A stretch of DNA of 64,000 nucleotides. Source: Corynebacterium sp. (GTDB taxonomy: Bacteria; Actinomycetota; Actinomycetes; Mycobacteriales; Mycobacteriaceae). Positions 44,904 to 52,630 of the stretch are shown here, piece after piece (position 1 is the first letter of the stretch; the number at the start of each line of letters is the position of its first letter). The notes beneath the pieces were generated by a model. It was given only the letters and a program-made list of their open reading frames with translations. It made no database searches and was not told where the DNA came from. The stretch lies in NCBI RefSeq assembly GCF_030535495.1, contig NZ_JAUNRW010000001.1, positions 17,662 to 81,661 on the forward strand. Reading direction: 5' to 3'. A program made the translations under genes and the position numbers.

Positions 44904-46387
44904 CACTCCTGCTGCGGCTGCTCATTGCCGCGGCCTCCGGCTTTCTCGCCTACGCCTCCAACGAGCCCCTCGGCTGGTGGATCGCGGGCATCGCCGGTAT
45001 GGCCGGGCTCTACATCTCCCTCATGCCCTGGCGGGGGAGAGGACCTGGACTTCCCACCGGAGCTCTGCTCGGTTTCACCCACGCGTTGGTGCTGTATCTG
45101 TTCATGCTTCCCTGGATCGGGGAGTTCGTGGGCAACCTTCCCTACATCGCGTTGTCCGTGGTCTGCGCGCTCTATGCCCTGGTCACCGGTGTCGGCGGTG
45201 TGGCCGTCGCCCGCTGGCGATTCGGATTCCTCGCCTTCCCCTTCGTCTACGTCCTGGTGGATTGGGCGCGGAGTTCCTTCCCCTTCGGGGGCTTCGCCTG
45301 GGTCCGGCTGGCCTGGGGGCAGATCAACGGCCCGCTGGCCAACCTGGCCGTGTGGGGAGGCCCGGCGCTGGTCAGTTTCGCCGCCGCGCTGGTGGGAACG
45401 GGCCTGGCGGCCCTGCTGATCCGCCACCGTGGGGCGCGGGTGGCCGGAGTCATCGCCGTCATTGTGCCGCTGCTGGCGGGCCTGGTGACAGGACTGACCG
45501 TGGTCAACCGGGAGGAGGCCACCGTGGGGGAGACCCGCGTGGCCGCCGTGCAGGGCAACGTCCCGCGCATGGGGCTGGATTTCAATGCCCAGCGCCGCGC
45601 CGTCCTGTCCAACCACGTCCGGGTCACCGAGGAACTGGCGGGGGAGGAGCTCGACATGGTCATCTGGCCGGAGAACTCCTCCGACGTCAACCCCTTCGCG
45701 GATTCGGAGGCGGGCGCCCTCGTCGACCGGGCGGTGGCCGCCGTGGACACTCCGGTGCTCGTGGGTACCATCACCCGCGATGAGGTCGGCGACCGCAACA
45801 CGATGGTCGTCATGGACCCGGAGTCCGGCCGCGGCGACCAGCATGACAAGCACTTCCTCCAGCCCTTCGGCGAGTACATGCCGATGCGCGATTTCTTCCG
45901 CAACTTCTCCGAGTACGTCGACCAGGCCGGTGACTTCAAGCCCGGCCCGCCCGAGTTCACGGTGCGGATGTCGGACGTTATCGTCGGCGTGGCCACCTGC
46001 TACGAAGTGGCCTTCGACCCTGCGTTGCGCACGGCCGTCATCGATGGCGCGCAGATCCTGACCACTCCGACCAACAACGCCACCTTCGGCTTCACCGACA
46101 TGACCTACCAGCAGCTGGCCATGAGCCGCCTGCGGGCGATCGAGGTCGACCGGGCGGTGGTCGTCGCCGCGACCTCGGGCGTGTCCGCGATCGTGCACCC
46201 GGACGGATCCGTCAGCCAGGAGACCGGCATCTTCGAGCCCGGAAAACTCGTGGAGACTCTGCCGTTGCGCGACACCATCACGGTCGCCGCGCGCTACGGT
46301 GGGATCGTCCAGACCGGGCTTATAATCCTAGGTGGCCTGCTGCTGCTCACCGCTCTGGTGACCGGCCGGCACAGAACTACCGCATAG
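44900..46387 (+). CDS. lnt: Apolipoprotein N-acyltransferase
   Basis: A 495-residue membrane enzyme that N-acylates the terminal cysteine of lipoproteins. Six to seven N-terminal helices are followed by a carbon-nitrogen-hydrolase domain with triad Glu258 (WPENSS), Lys317 (DKHFLQPFGEYMP) and Cys367 (GVATCYEVAF), then a C-terminal helix. GTG start inside the fxsA stop. The next gene is ppm1; in mycobacteria the two activities are fused in one protein, here they are separate. Confidence 0.94.
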   Translation: MTLLLRLLIAAASGFLAYASNEPLGWWIAGIAGMAGLYISLMPWRGRGPGLPTGALLGFTHALVLYLFMLPWIGEFVGNLPYIALSVVCALYALVTGVGGVAVARWRFGFLAFPFVYVLVDWARSSFPFGGFAWVRLAWGQINGPLANLAVWGGPALVSFAAALVGTGLAALLIRHRGARVAGVIAVIVPLLAGLVTGLTVVNREEATVGETRVAAVQGNVPRMGLDFNAQRRAVLSNHVRVTEELAGEELDMVIWPENSSDVNPFADSEAGALVDRAVAAVDTPVLVGTITRDEVGDRNTMVVMDPESGRGDQHDKHFLQPFGEYMPMRDFFRNFSEYVDQAGDFKPGPPEFTVRMSDVIVGVATCYEVAFDPALRTAVIDGAQILTTPTNNATFGFTDMTYQQLAMSRLRAIEVDRAVVVAATSGVSAIVHPDGSVSQETGIFEPGKLVETLPLRDTITVAARYGGIVQTGLIILGGLLLLTALVTGRHRTTA

Positions 46388-46399
46388 AAGGAGACCTTC

Positions 46400-47206
46400 G
46401 TGACCAATACCAGTGCCGCGACCCTGGTGATCATCCCCACCTACAACGAGCTGGAGAACCTCCCGCTCATCGTGGGTCGGGTCCGCGCCGCCACCCCGGA
46501 GGTCGACATTCTCGTCGTCGACGACAACAGCCCCGACGGCACGGGGGACAAGGCGGACGAGCTCGCCGCCGATGACTCCCACATCCATGTCCTCCACCGC
46601 GAGGGCAAGGGCGGGTTGTGTGGCGCCTATGTCGCAGGTTTCCAGTGGGGCCTAGAGCGCGAGTACGCGATCCTGTGCGAGATGGACGCCGACGGTTCCC
46701 ACGCCCCGGAGCAGCTCCACCTGCTCCTCGAGGAGATCGCCGACGGCGCCGACGTCGTCATCGGCTCGCGTTATGTCCCCGGCGGCAAGGTGGTCAACTG
46801 GCCCAAGAAGCGCTGGATCCTGTCCAAGGGCGGCAACCTCTACATCTCGCTGCTGCTCGGCGCGGGGCTCACGGACATGACCGCCGGGTACCGTGCGTAC
46901 CGACGCGACGTCCTCGAGGCCCTCGACCTCGATGAGCTGTCCAACGCCGGCTACATCTTCCAGGTCGACCTGGCCTGGCGTGCCGTGTCCGGTGGTTTCG
47001 ATGTCCGCGAGGTGCCCATCACGTTCACCGAGCGTGAGATCGGCGAATCCAAGCTCGACGGCAGCTTCGTCAAGGACTCCCTCGTCGAGGTGACCAAGTG
47101 GGGGATCACCCACCGGATGGAGCAGGCCAAGGATGCGCTCAGTGTCGGCAAGCGCATGGTCTCCCACGAGTACCGCCACTGGAAGCGCGCCCGCCAGCGC
47201 GACTGA
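46400..47206 (+). CDS. ppm1: Polyprenol monophosphomannose synthase
   Basis: A 268-residue GT2 glycosyltransferase moving mannose from GDP-mannose to polyprenyl phosphate, the donor for lipomannan, lipoarabinomannan and protein O-mannosylation. Motifs: [50 protein letters not shown] (DxD) and [10 protein letters not shown]. No membrane helices of its own; in corynebacteria it interacts with Lnt. GTG start with GAAGGAG. A strong terminator lies 21 bp downstream. Confidence 0.95.
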   Translation: MTNTSAATLVIIPTYNELENLPLIVGRVRAATPEVDILVVDDNSPDGTGDKADELAADDSHIHVLHREGKGGLCGAYVAGFQWGLEREYAILCEMDADGSHAPEQLHLLLEEIADGADVVIGSRYVPGGKVVNWPKKRWILSKGGNLYISLLLGAGLTDMTAGYRAYRRDVLEALDLDELSNAGYIFQVDLAWRAVSGGFDVREVPITFTEREIGESKLDGSFVKDSLVEVTKWGITHRMEQAKDALSVGKRMVSHEYRHWKRARQRD

Positions 47207-47226
47207 CCACAACTGGCCACGAAAAA

Positions 47227-47260
47227 ACCCGGTGAGCTTCCAGCTCACCGGGTCTGTTTT
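47227..47260. terminator. Strong bidirectional terminator (ppm1 / rbpA)
   Basis: Perfect 12-bp stem ACCCGGTGAGCT/AGCTCACCGGGT, three-base loop, followed by CTGTTTTTCTT on the plus strand and preceded by GAAAAAA (a T-run for the minus strand). It serves both convergent genes. Confidence 0.93.
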
Positions 47261-47275
47261 TCTTGGCTGTTTATC

Positions 47276-47662
47276 TTAGCCGTTCTGCTCGGCCTCTGCG
47301 GCCTGCTGCTCCTTGAGCAGGCGGGCGGCGGAGCGGCGACGCTTGCGCAGGAGCTCGATGCGCTCCTCCAGAAGAACATCCAGCTCCTCGAGGGAGCGAC
47401 GCTCCAGCAGCATGTCCCAGTGCGTGCGCGGCGGCTTGACCGGCTTGGACTCAACACCCTCACCCTCGATGAGGGTGCCCAGCTGGCCGTTCTTACACAT
47501 CCACTCCTCAGGGATCTCCGCATCGTCGGCGAAGGGGACCTCGTAGATCTCGCCGTTGTCGGTGCGGTACTTCACCATCTGGCGCGGGGCAAGATCATGG
47601 TCGCGGTCAGTTTCATAGCTGACGGCACCCATGCGGCTGCCGCGGAGTACGCGATCTGCCAT
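47276..47662 (-). CDS. rbpA: RNA polymerase-binding protein RbpA
   Basis: A 128-residue actinobacterial transcription activator that binds RNA polymerase and group 1/2 sigma factors and stabilises the open complex. The disordered start (ADRVLRGSRMGAVSYETDRDHDLAPR), core domain (YRTDNGEIYEVPFADDAEIPEEWMCKNG), and C-terminal sigma-interaction domain (RTHWDMLLERRSLEELDVLLEERIELLRKRR) are all present. AAAGGATG precedes the start; TATACT (47707-47712 on the minus strand) is a clear -10 box giving a leader of about 40 nt. Confidence 0.97.
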   Translation of the reverse strand: MADRVLRGSRMGAVSYETDRDHDLAPRQMVKYRTDNGEIYEVPFADDAEIPEEWMCKNGQLGTLIEGEGVESKPVKPPRTHWDMLLERRSLEELDVLLEERIELLRKRRRSAARLLKEQQAAEAEQNG

Positions 47663-47771
47663 TGCGGCATCATCCTTTTCGTTGGTTGAAGTTCTTCAGA
47701 CGTATCAGTATAACGTGCGGGCCACCGGGTTTGTTCCCGACAACGGGCGCCGTTTCGGATATGGTGGTCAC

Positions 47772-48116
47772 GTGACGATATCCACCACCAAACCCGCTGG
47801 GTCCACAGCGTCATGTGCGTGGTGCGGCAAGGAGCTGGTGCTCACCGGCCGGGGCCGTCCGCGCAAGTACTGCAGCAGATCGTGTAAACAACGCGCCTAC
47901 GAGCAACGCCAGAACGTGACGGGTACCAGTATCCCGGCGGAAGCGGTTATCATTCATCCGGAACGCGCCGCAGCGTTGAGGGACTCACTCTTCGAGCTGC
48001 GGTGCGCGGCTGAAGACGTCGCCACTGCATCTGCGGAGGGCGCCGAACCGGACGAGATCCGCGTCCTGTGCTCCGAACTGGTGGCACTCGCACGGACGAT
48101 TGAGAAGTTGAGGTAA
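47772..48116 (+). CDS. Small zinc-ribbon protein
   Basis: A 114-residue protein with a Cys4 zinc ribbon near the start: Cys15-x2-Cys18 and Cys34-x3-Cys38 (SCAWCGKELVL...KYCSRSCKQRAYEQR), like the FCS/MYM-type ribbons in small actinobacterial proteins. The rest is helical with an acidic C terminus. The function is unknown. GTG 47772 lies six bases after TATGGT (47760-47765) and excludes an upstream extension that would overlap rbpA. The divergent neighbour is rbpA. Confidence 0.8.
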   Translation: MTISTTKPAGSTASCAWCGKELVLTGRGRPRKYCSRSCKQRAYEQRQNVTGTSIPAEAVIIHPERAAALRDSLFELRCAAEDVATASAEGAEPDEIRVLCSELVALARTIEKLR

Positions 48117-48124
48117 CAGGGTCG

Positions 48125-48829
48125 ATGACCACCAAGAGCAAGCCGGCCAGCAAGATCATCATCGCGATCTTCGTCATCCTTATCGTCCTGCTGGCCCTCG
48201 TGGCCGTGGTTCCCATGCTCTTTGCGGTGGCCATGGGTCCGGGAGTGAAGACCGAAGGGCTGAAGGCCGAGGGCGCCGAGCCGGCCAGCACCGACATCGA
48301 CGGCGAGTGGCAGGTCGCACACCAGAGGGGAAACGACAACACGACTTCCGTGGGTTTCACCTTCTTCGAGCTTCTGCCGTCCGATCGTCGCGAGACCTCG
48401 GGTTCCACGCAGGCGGTCGAGGGCTGGGCGACCATTGAACAGGGCACCGTCCGTGCCGGTGAGATCATCGTCGACATGGACACCGTCTCCACCGACAACG
48501 AGCGGCGCGACATCAACGTCCGCCGCAAGATCTTCCACACCGACGAGTTTCCGACGGCCACGTTCACCATCACCGAGCCGGCTGACGTCTCCGATGTCCC
48601 GGCCGACGGCACCCCCGGAAAGGTGACTCTCAACGGTGACATGGAGATCCGTGGTGAGACCCGTCCGCTCAGCCACGAGTTCGACATCCTCCGCGACGGC
48701 GACCGCGTCGTCCTGTCGGGCGACGTTCTCATCGACCGTAACGAGTACGGCGTGGAGTCACCCGAGTTCGTCGCCGCCAAGATCGACGACACCGGCGAGC
48801 TCAACATCCGCATTCTGCTGGAGAAGTAG
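48125..48829 (+). CDS. YceI family protein with N-terminal membrane anchor
   Basis: A 234-residue protein anchored by one helix (residues 9-32). The outer part is a YceI lipocalin-like barrel: DIDGEWQVAHQRGNDNTTSVGFTFFE, VDMDTVSTDNERRDINVRRKIFHTDEFPTATFTI, VTLNGDMEIRGETRPLSHEF. YceI barrels bind polyisoprenoids or quinones. It starts eight bases after the zinc-ribbon gene and is followed six bases later by a 57-codon membrane gene; the three could be one operon. Confidence 0.92.
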   Translation: MTTKSKPASKIIIAIFVILIVLLALVAVVPMLFAVAMGPGVKTEGLKAEGAEPASTDIDGEWQVAHQRGNDNTTSVGFTFFELLPSDRRETSGSTQAVEGWATIEQGTVRAGEIIVDMDTVSTDNERRDINVRRKIFHTDEFPTATFTITEPADVSDVPADGTPGKVTLNGDMEIRGETRPLSHEFDILRDGDRVVLSGDVLIDRNEYGVESPEFVAAKIDDTGELNIRILLEK

Positions 48830-48835
48830 AACTTG

Positions 48836-49009
48836 ATGAATCCTTCTCGCATGATCCCGATGATCTGGGTCCGTCTCATCGTCATCTTGGCCTTCGGCAT
48901 CTACGTGACGTGGGACGGCTACTGGTTCGTCGGGATCATCGCCGGAATCCTGGTGCTGGTGTCCATCTGGCAACTGTGGATGGCGTACAAGTACCGGGAC
49001 CGGGAATAG
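48836..49009 (+). CDS. Small two-helix membrane protein (57 aa)
   Basis: A 57-codon frame, ATG to TAG, six bases after the YceI stop. It encodes a basic start (MNPSRM), helix 1 (IWVRLIVILAFGIYVTW), helix 2 (WFVGIIAGILVLVSIWQLWMA) and a charged end YKYRDRE, fitting a small membrane protein with the positive-inside rule. Codon third positions are G/C-rich like its neighbours, which supports real coding. Function unknown; perhaps a partner of the YceI protein. Confidence 0.75.
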   Translation: MNPSRMIPMIWVRLIVILAFGIYVTWDGYWFVGIIAGILVLVSIWQLWMAYKYRDRE

Positions 49010-49014
49010 GTCTT

Positions 49015-49035
49015 ATTACGTCACTGTGACGTAAT
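49015..49035. promoter_or_regulatory. 10-1-10 inverted repeat, operator-like or terminator
   Basis: Arms ATTACGTCAC and GTGACGTAAT are perfect complements around a single T, five bases after the small membrane gene. No T-run follows. It is AT-richer than its surroundings. It may be an operator for something in the following gene-poor stretch. Confidence 0.5.
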
Positions 49036-49333
49036 TGGGCAGTCTTCGGGGAGCGGGGACAGGCCCTTATGGCTATGGCAAGTGTCAGCTTCTGGCCGGT
49101 CCTCATCGCCTCGGCCATCATGGCAGAAGGCCTGCAGCTCTGCCTCCAGCTAGAGACGCCGATCTAGATGACTGACGCTTGAGAGGCCTTTCGCGTGTAT
49201 CGCGAGCGGATGACTTTGCTTCAGGCACACCCAGGGGTGAACGTGCACTCGGTGTCTGCCGCGCCGCAGAGGGAGTCCGACGATAACCGCGGGGATTCTT
49301 AGGACGAGCAGACTGGGGCCTGAAATAACGCCG

Positions 49334-49347
49334 ATAATGTACATTAT
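49334..49347. promoter_or_regulatory. 14-bp palindrome upstream of amidohydrolase
   Basis: ATAATGTACATTAT is a perfect palindrome 43 bp before the amidohydrolase ATG, in the AT-rich upstream region. A possible -10 box for that gene is CAGAAT (49379-49384), so the palindrome sits near -35/-45, fitting a regulator site. Confidence 0.45.
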
Positions 49348-49390
49348 GTCAGTTTAGATATCGCCCATCAGTCGGTGCCAGAATGGGATC

Positions 49391-50143
49391 ATGCTCCCGG
49401 CCCTCTTCGACGCGCACCTCCACATCATCGACCCGCGTCACCCCCTCATCCCCAACCAGGGTTTCGTACCGGATCCGTTTTCGGTCACCGATTACCGCCA
49501 CCGCACGAAAGGCCTGAAGATCACCGGAGGCGCAGTCGTCGCCGGTTCCTTCCAGGCCTTCGACACGGGCTTCCTCATCGCCGCGCTCAGGAAGCTCGGC
49601 CCCCGTTTCGTCGGGGTGGCCCAGATTTCGGGCGACACCTCGGACTCGGAGATCCTGCGTCTCGACGCCCAGGGCATCCGCGCCGTCCGTTTCAACCTGG
49701 CGCGCGGCGGATCGGCGGGCCTCGATGTCCTTGACAGCCTGGCGCGCCACGTCCACGAGGTCGCCGAGTGGCATACCGAACTGTACGTCGATTCCCGCCA
49801 TCTCCCCGAACTCCACGACACCCTCGCCGCACTCCCCGCCGTGAGCATCGACCATCTTGGAATGAGCCGTGAAGGCCTGCCCCACCTGCTCCGTCTCGTC
49901 GAGGCCGGCGTCAAGGTGAAGGCCACCGGCTTCGGACGCCTCGACTTCGATGCGCTCGAGGCCGTCACGGCCATCATGGACCTCGACCCCACGGCGCTTA
50001 TGGCCGGCACGGATCTGCCCTCCACCCGCGCACCGCGTGCCTTCGAGGAGGCTGATCTCCAACTTCTGCGGGACAATCTTTCCCCCGAGCACCTCGACGC
50101 GGTCTTCCACTCCAACGCCGAGGCGTTCTATCTCGACCCGTAG
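49391..50143 (+). CDS. Amidohydrolase, amidohydro-rel 2 (TIM-barrel) family
   Basis: A 250-residue metal-dependent hydrolase of the COG3618-like group. Motifs: FDAHLHIIDPRHPLIPNQGF (metal His-x-His), RAVRFNLARGG, VSIDHLGM (His), and MAGTDLP (Asp). The family cleaves lactones or decarboxylates cyclic acids; the substrate is not known. Preceded by an AT-rich palindrome and a weak -10 box six bases before the ATG. A hairpin follows at 50172. Confidence 0.88.
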   Translation: MLPALFDAHLHIIDPRHPLIPNQGFVPDPFSVTDYRHRTKGLKITGGAVVAGSFQAFDTGFLIAALRKLGPRFVGVAQISGDTSDSEILRLDAQGIRAVRFNLARGGSAGLDVLDSLARHVHEVAEWHTELYVDSRHLPELHDTLAALPAVSIDHLGMSREGLPHLLRLVEAGVKVKATGFGRLDFDALEAVTAIMDLDPTALMAGTDLPSTRAPRAFEEADLQLLRDNLSPEHLDAVFHSNAEAFYLDP

Positions 50144-50171
50144 ATTATGTCACCGCTCTTTCGCCCAGTCT

Positions 50172-50209
50172 GATCATTTCCGTCCTGATCGATCAGGGCG
50201 GAAACGATC
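50172..50209. terminator. Imperfect 19-bp hairpin between convergent genes
   Basis: GATCATTTCCGTCCTGATC (50172-50190) faces GATCAGGGCGGAAACGATC (50191-50209) with 17 of 19 positions complementary. It lies between the amidohydrolase and the SRPBCC gene and probably terminates both; there is no T-run. Confidence 0.55.
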
Positions 50210-50231
50210 ACATCGGGCGTAACTCCTGTGA

Positions 50232-50762
50232 CTACGTCTCCTCCGGCATCTGCCCCGGCTCCTCGGGACGCTCGCTGGCGTAGTGCTCGCACAGGACCGG
50301 GTGGTAGTCGGCCCAGTCGAGGGAATCCACGTCTCCCCCCTCCAGCGCCAGGGCCAGCATGTCCAGGTAGTACTCCCACCCGGGGCCGATATCGGCGGCG
50401 GCGTACTCGATACCGTCCAGGCGCTGGCGGAACTCCAGGTCGGTCTCCTCGCCGTCCGCGCTGAGCATCAGGGACAGTGCCCACGCGCCGGCGGGGCTGT
50501 CGAGGGTCACGGCCAGGGCCGACGGTGCCTCGCAGTGCTGGATCCGCGCCTCCCCCGGATGGTCCGGGGCCTCGCGGGTGGTCAACATGACCGACCCACT
50601 GGCCGGATCACCGGTGAAGGTGCCGTACCAGGTGCCCAGCAGGTCGGGATCCGTGAGGTGGTTCCACACGGTATCGATGGTGTGCGTCAGGCGGCGGGTG
50701 ATGATGATCTCGGGGCATACGGCGCCGGTGGACAGGTATCCGGTGGGTTCGCGGGAAGTCAT
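50232..50762 (-). CDS. SRPBCC / AHSA1-type ligand-binding protein
   Basis: A 176-residue START/AHSA1-fold protein. Typical blocks are ITRRLTHTIDTVWNHLTDPDLLGTWYGTFTGDPASGSVML, then TDLEFRQRL and GPGWEYYLDMLALALEGG. Such proteins bind hydrophobic ligands or act with ArsR regulators; no regulator is adjacent. Divergent from the PhnB-like gene with 35 bp between starts. Confidence 0.88.
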   Translation of the reverse strand: MTSREPTGYLSTGAVCPEIIITRRLTHTIDTVWNHLTDPDLLGTWYGTFTGDPASGSVMLTTREAPDHPGEARIQHCEAPSALAVTLDSPAGAWALSLMLSADGEETDLEFRQRLDGIEYAAADIGPGWEYYLDMLALALEGGDVDSLDWADYHPVLCEHYASERPEEPGQMPEET

Positions 50763-50797
50763 GTCCCCATCGTGCCACCGCGGCTAGGATTGCGCTC

Positions 50798-51181
50798 ATG
50801 ACTCTTCACGCCAACGTCTCTCCCTACCGCCGCTTCCCTGGTACTGCCGCCGAGGCCATGAACACCTACGCCGAGATCCTCGGCGTCGAGGTGGAGATCA
50901 TGCCCACCCCGGACGGGGCCGTCATGCACGCTGAACTGCGGAAAGACGGCCGGGCCTTCCTCCTGGCCTCCGACACCTTCCCCGGTGAGGAGCACGTCGC
51001 CGGCACCGACACTCCCCTGGCGATCACCGGCGATGACGAATCCGAGATCCGCGGCTACTGGGATCGTCTCGCCGACGGCGGGGAGATCCTCCAGCCGCTC
51101 GTCGCCGCGCCGTGGGGCGCGATCTTCGGTCAGCTGCAGGATCGTTTCGGCACCCGCTGGATGTTCAACATCGCCGCTTAA
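50798..51181 (+). CDS. PhnB-like VOC/glyoxalase-fold protein
   Basis: A 127-residue VOC-superfamily protein: ANVSPYRRFPGTAAEAMNTYAEILGVEV at the start and GGEILQPLVAAPWGAIFGQLQDRFGTRWMFNIA at the end, the PhnB pattern. Enzymatic role unknown. The ATG lies seven bases after TAGGAT (50785-50790), predicting a leaderless mRNA. Its TAA stop shares TTAA (51178-51181) with the convergent methyltransferase-like gene. Confidence 0.9.
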   Translation: MTLHANVSPYRRFPGTAAEAMNTYAEILGVEVEIMPTPDGAVMHAELRKDGRAFLLASDTFPGEEHVAGTDTPLAITGDDESEIRGYWDRLADGGEILQPLVAAPWGAIFGQLQDRFGTRWMFNIAA

Positions 51182-52458
51182 CGACGCCCCCGTCGGTTCC
51201 GGTGCGTCATCGTGAACTGGACGGTGTCGAGCATGCCGAGGCGGAACAGGGCCTCACGCAGGGCGAACTGATAGACCCAGAGGCGCCGGAAGGCGATGTC
51301 AAAACCAGCGGCGGCGGCCTCGCGCAGATGCCCTTCAAACAGGGATCGCTGCAGGGACAGGGAGAGTTCGTGGTGGCTGCCGAGGTGGGTCTGCCCGACG
51401 ACCCGCAGCCCGGACTCCCGGTCGGCCAGTTTGTGCACGTCCTGGGCCGTGGGGTGATCCAGGCCCGGCCACACATAGGCCCGCAGCACGTCCAGCGCCT
51501 GCCGGGCCACCGGAGTCATGGCGTCGGTGGCTGTGACGGTCTGAACAGCCGCGTAACCGCCGATGGTCAGCAGGCGGTCGAGCGTGCGGATGTAGCGCAC
51601 CCGGTCCTTCGGCTCGAGGATCTCGAGCTTCTCCACCGACACGATGGCGTCGTAACTGCCCCGCCAGTCCCGGGGACCGGGCACCGGCGAGTCGATGACG
51701 GACACGTGCACGGAGGAATCCACACCGGCGAGCAGCAACTGCTCCCCCACGGCGCGCGCCTGCGCCTCATCGGCCGTGAGCGAATCGACGGTCGCGCGCC
51801 GATGTGCGGCTTCGATCGCCACCGCGCCACCGGAGGTGGCGAACTCCAGCAGGTGGGTGCCGGCGGTGACGCGGGCGGCGTCGAGAAGCATCGTCACCGT
51901 GCGGGTCTGCGCGTCGCCGAGGTCCTCCCGGTCGACCCCCACGGGCTCGGAAAAGGTCTGCAGGTCAATGACATGGGTGTCCGGACCCCGCCCGGGCGTG
52001 TGGCTGGGTACGGCGGTGCGCACGGTCGTCGGCACGCCGGAGGCGAAGACCCCGCCGAAGGCGCTGAGGCCGTCGCCGGAGCCCAGTGCCACGAGTTCGG
52101 CCGGCAGCTCACCGCCGCTGTAGCCCTCGGGCGCATGAGTACGCGCGCGGGGCCGGTATCCGGTCGCGATGAGCGCGGCAAGGACCTCCACGAGACGCTC
52201 CGAACGCCATTCGCCGGCCATGAAACTCTCCGCCAGACCCAGCCAGCCGGATACAGCCAGACGGGGGAACAACGCCTCGTGTTCGACGATGAGATCCGGG
52301 TCCCCGTCCGGGTCGAGACTGAGCCCGGCGTTGGCGCAGGCGCGGGCGAAACCGGCCTCCGCTACGCGTGCACGCAGGTCAACGAGGCGCCCGGCGGGAA
52401 CGCGGGCGACTCCGGGCCAGGTGGTCGCGTCGATCGCCACGAGATGGGGATGTCTCAC
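51178..52458 (-). CDS. Degenerate cyclopropane-fatty-acid synthase-like protein
   Basis: A 426-residue protein with the outline of UfaA/cyclopropane-fatty-acyl-phospholipid synthase: an N-terminal domain, then a SAM-methyltransferase-like domain and the typical C-terminal end (VWPGLDHPTAQDVHKL, YQFALREALFRLGMLDTVQFTMTHR). However, the SAM-binding motif EIGxGWG is replaced by EFATSGG (205-211), and the upstream HYDxSNDLF...TYS substrate motif is not recognisable. It may be catalytically inactive or have changed activity. GTG 52458 is eight bases from TAGGAT (52467-52472, minus strand). It is divergent from ndh. Confidence 0.8.
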   Translation of the reverse strand: MRHPHLVAIDATTWPGVARVPAGRLVDLRARVAEAGFARACANAGLSLDPDGDPDLIVEHEALFPRLAVSGWLGLAESFMAGEWRSERLVEVLAALIATGYRPRARTHAPEGYSGGELPAELVALGSGDGLSAFGGVFASGVPTTVRTAVPSHTPGRGPDTHVIDLQTFSEPVGVDREDLGDAQTRTVTMLLDAARVTAGTHLLEFATSGGAVAIEAAHRRATVDSLTADEAQARAVGEQLLLAGVDSSVHVSVIDSPVPGPRDWRGSYDAIVSVEKLEILEPKDRVRYIRTLDRLLTIGGYAAVQTVTATDAMTPVARQALDVLRAYVWPGLDHPTAQDVHKLADRESGLRVVGQTHLGSHHELSLSLQRSLFEGHLREAAAAGFDIAFRRLWVYQFALREALFRLGMLDTVQFTMTHRNRRGRR

Positions 52459-52578
52459 AGCGCCTGATCCTATCCCCCTGGCCCGCCGCAACCAGGAAGG
52501 CGCGTCCGGCCCGATGCCCGGTTCCGGGGTTGACTTCGCACATCTGCTCACTTGGCTCACGGTTCGCCTGAGGAACGA

Positions 52579-52586
52579 TATACGAT
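52579..52586 (+). promoter_or_regulatory. ndh promoter -10 element
   Basis: TATACGAT contains the -10 hexamer TACGAT, about 45 bp before the ndh ATG, leaving a leader. GAGGAA (52614-52620) is the nearest purine-rich Shine-Dalgarno. The same TACGATGGGTG sequence occurs before aspA and the Xaa-Pro peptidase gene. Confidence 0.5.
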
Positions 52587-52630
52587 GGGTGCCGTTGATT
52601 CCCACGAAAAAGATGAGGAACTCTTAATTC

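Larger units (their letters stand above)
49010..49390. other. Gene-poor 381-bp intergenic region
   Basis: No convincing gene. It holds two palindromes (49015-49035 and 49334-49347) and a possible 32-codon micro-frame at 49069-49167 (MAMASVSFWPV...), which could also be a decayed gene. A second short frame around 49186-49302 (…YRERMTLLQAHPGV…) reads like protein but has no start signal. Base composition drops in GC toward 49320-49360. This is the window's best candidate for gene loss or a small RNA. Confidence 0.5.

Noticed and set aside
49150-49344. 64-codon minus-strand frame in the gene-poor region
   Set aside because: It starts inside a palindrome without Shine-Dalgarno or -10 box and has an Arg/His-rich composition unlike local genes.
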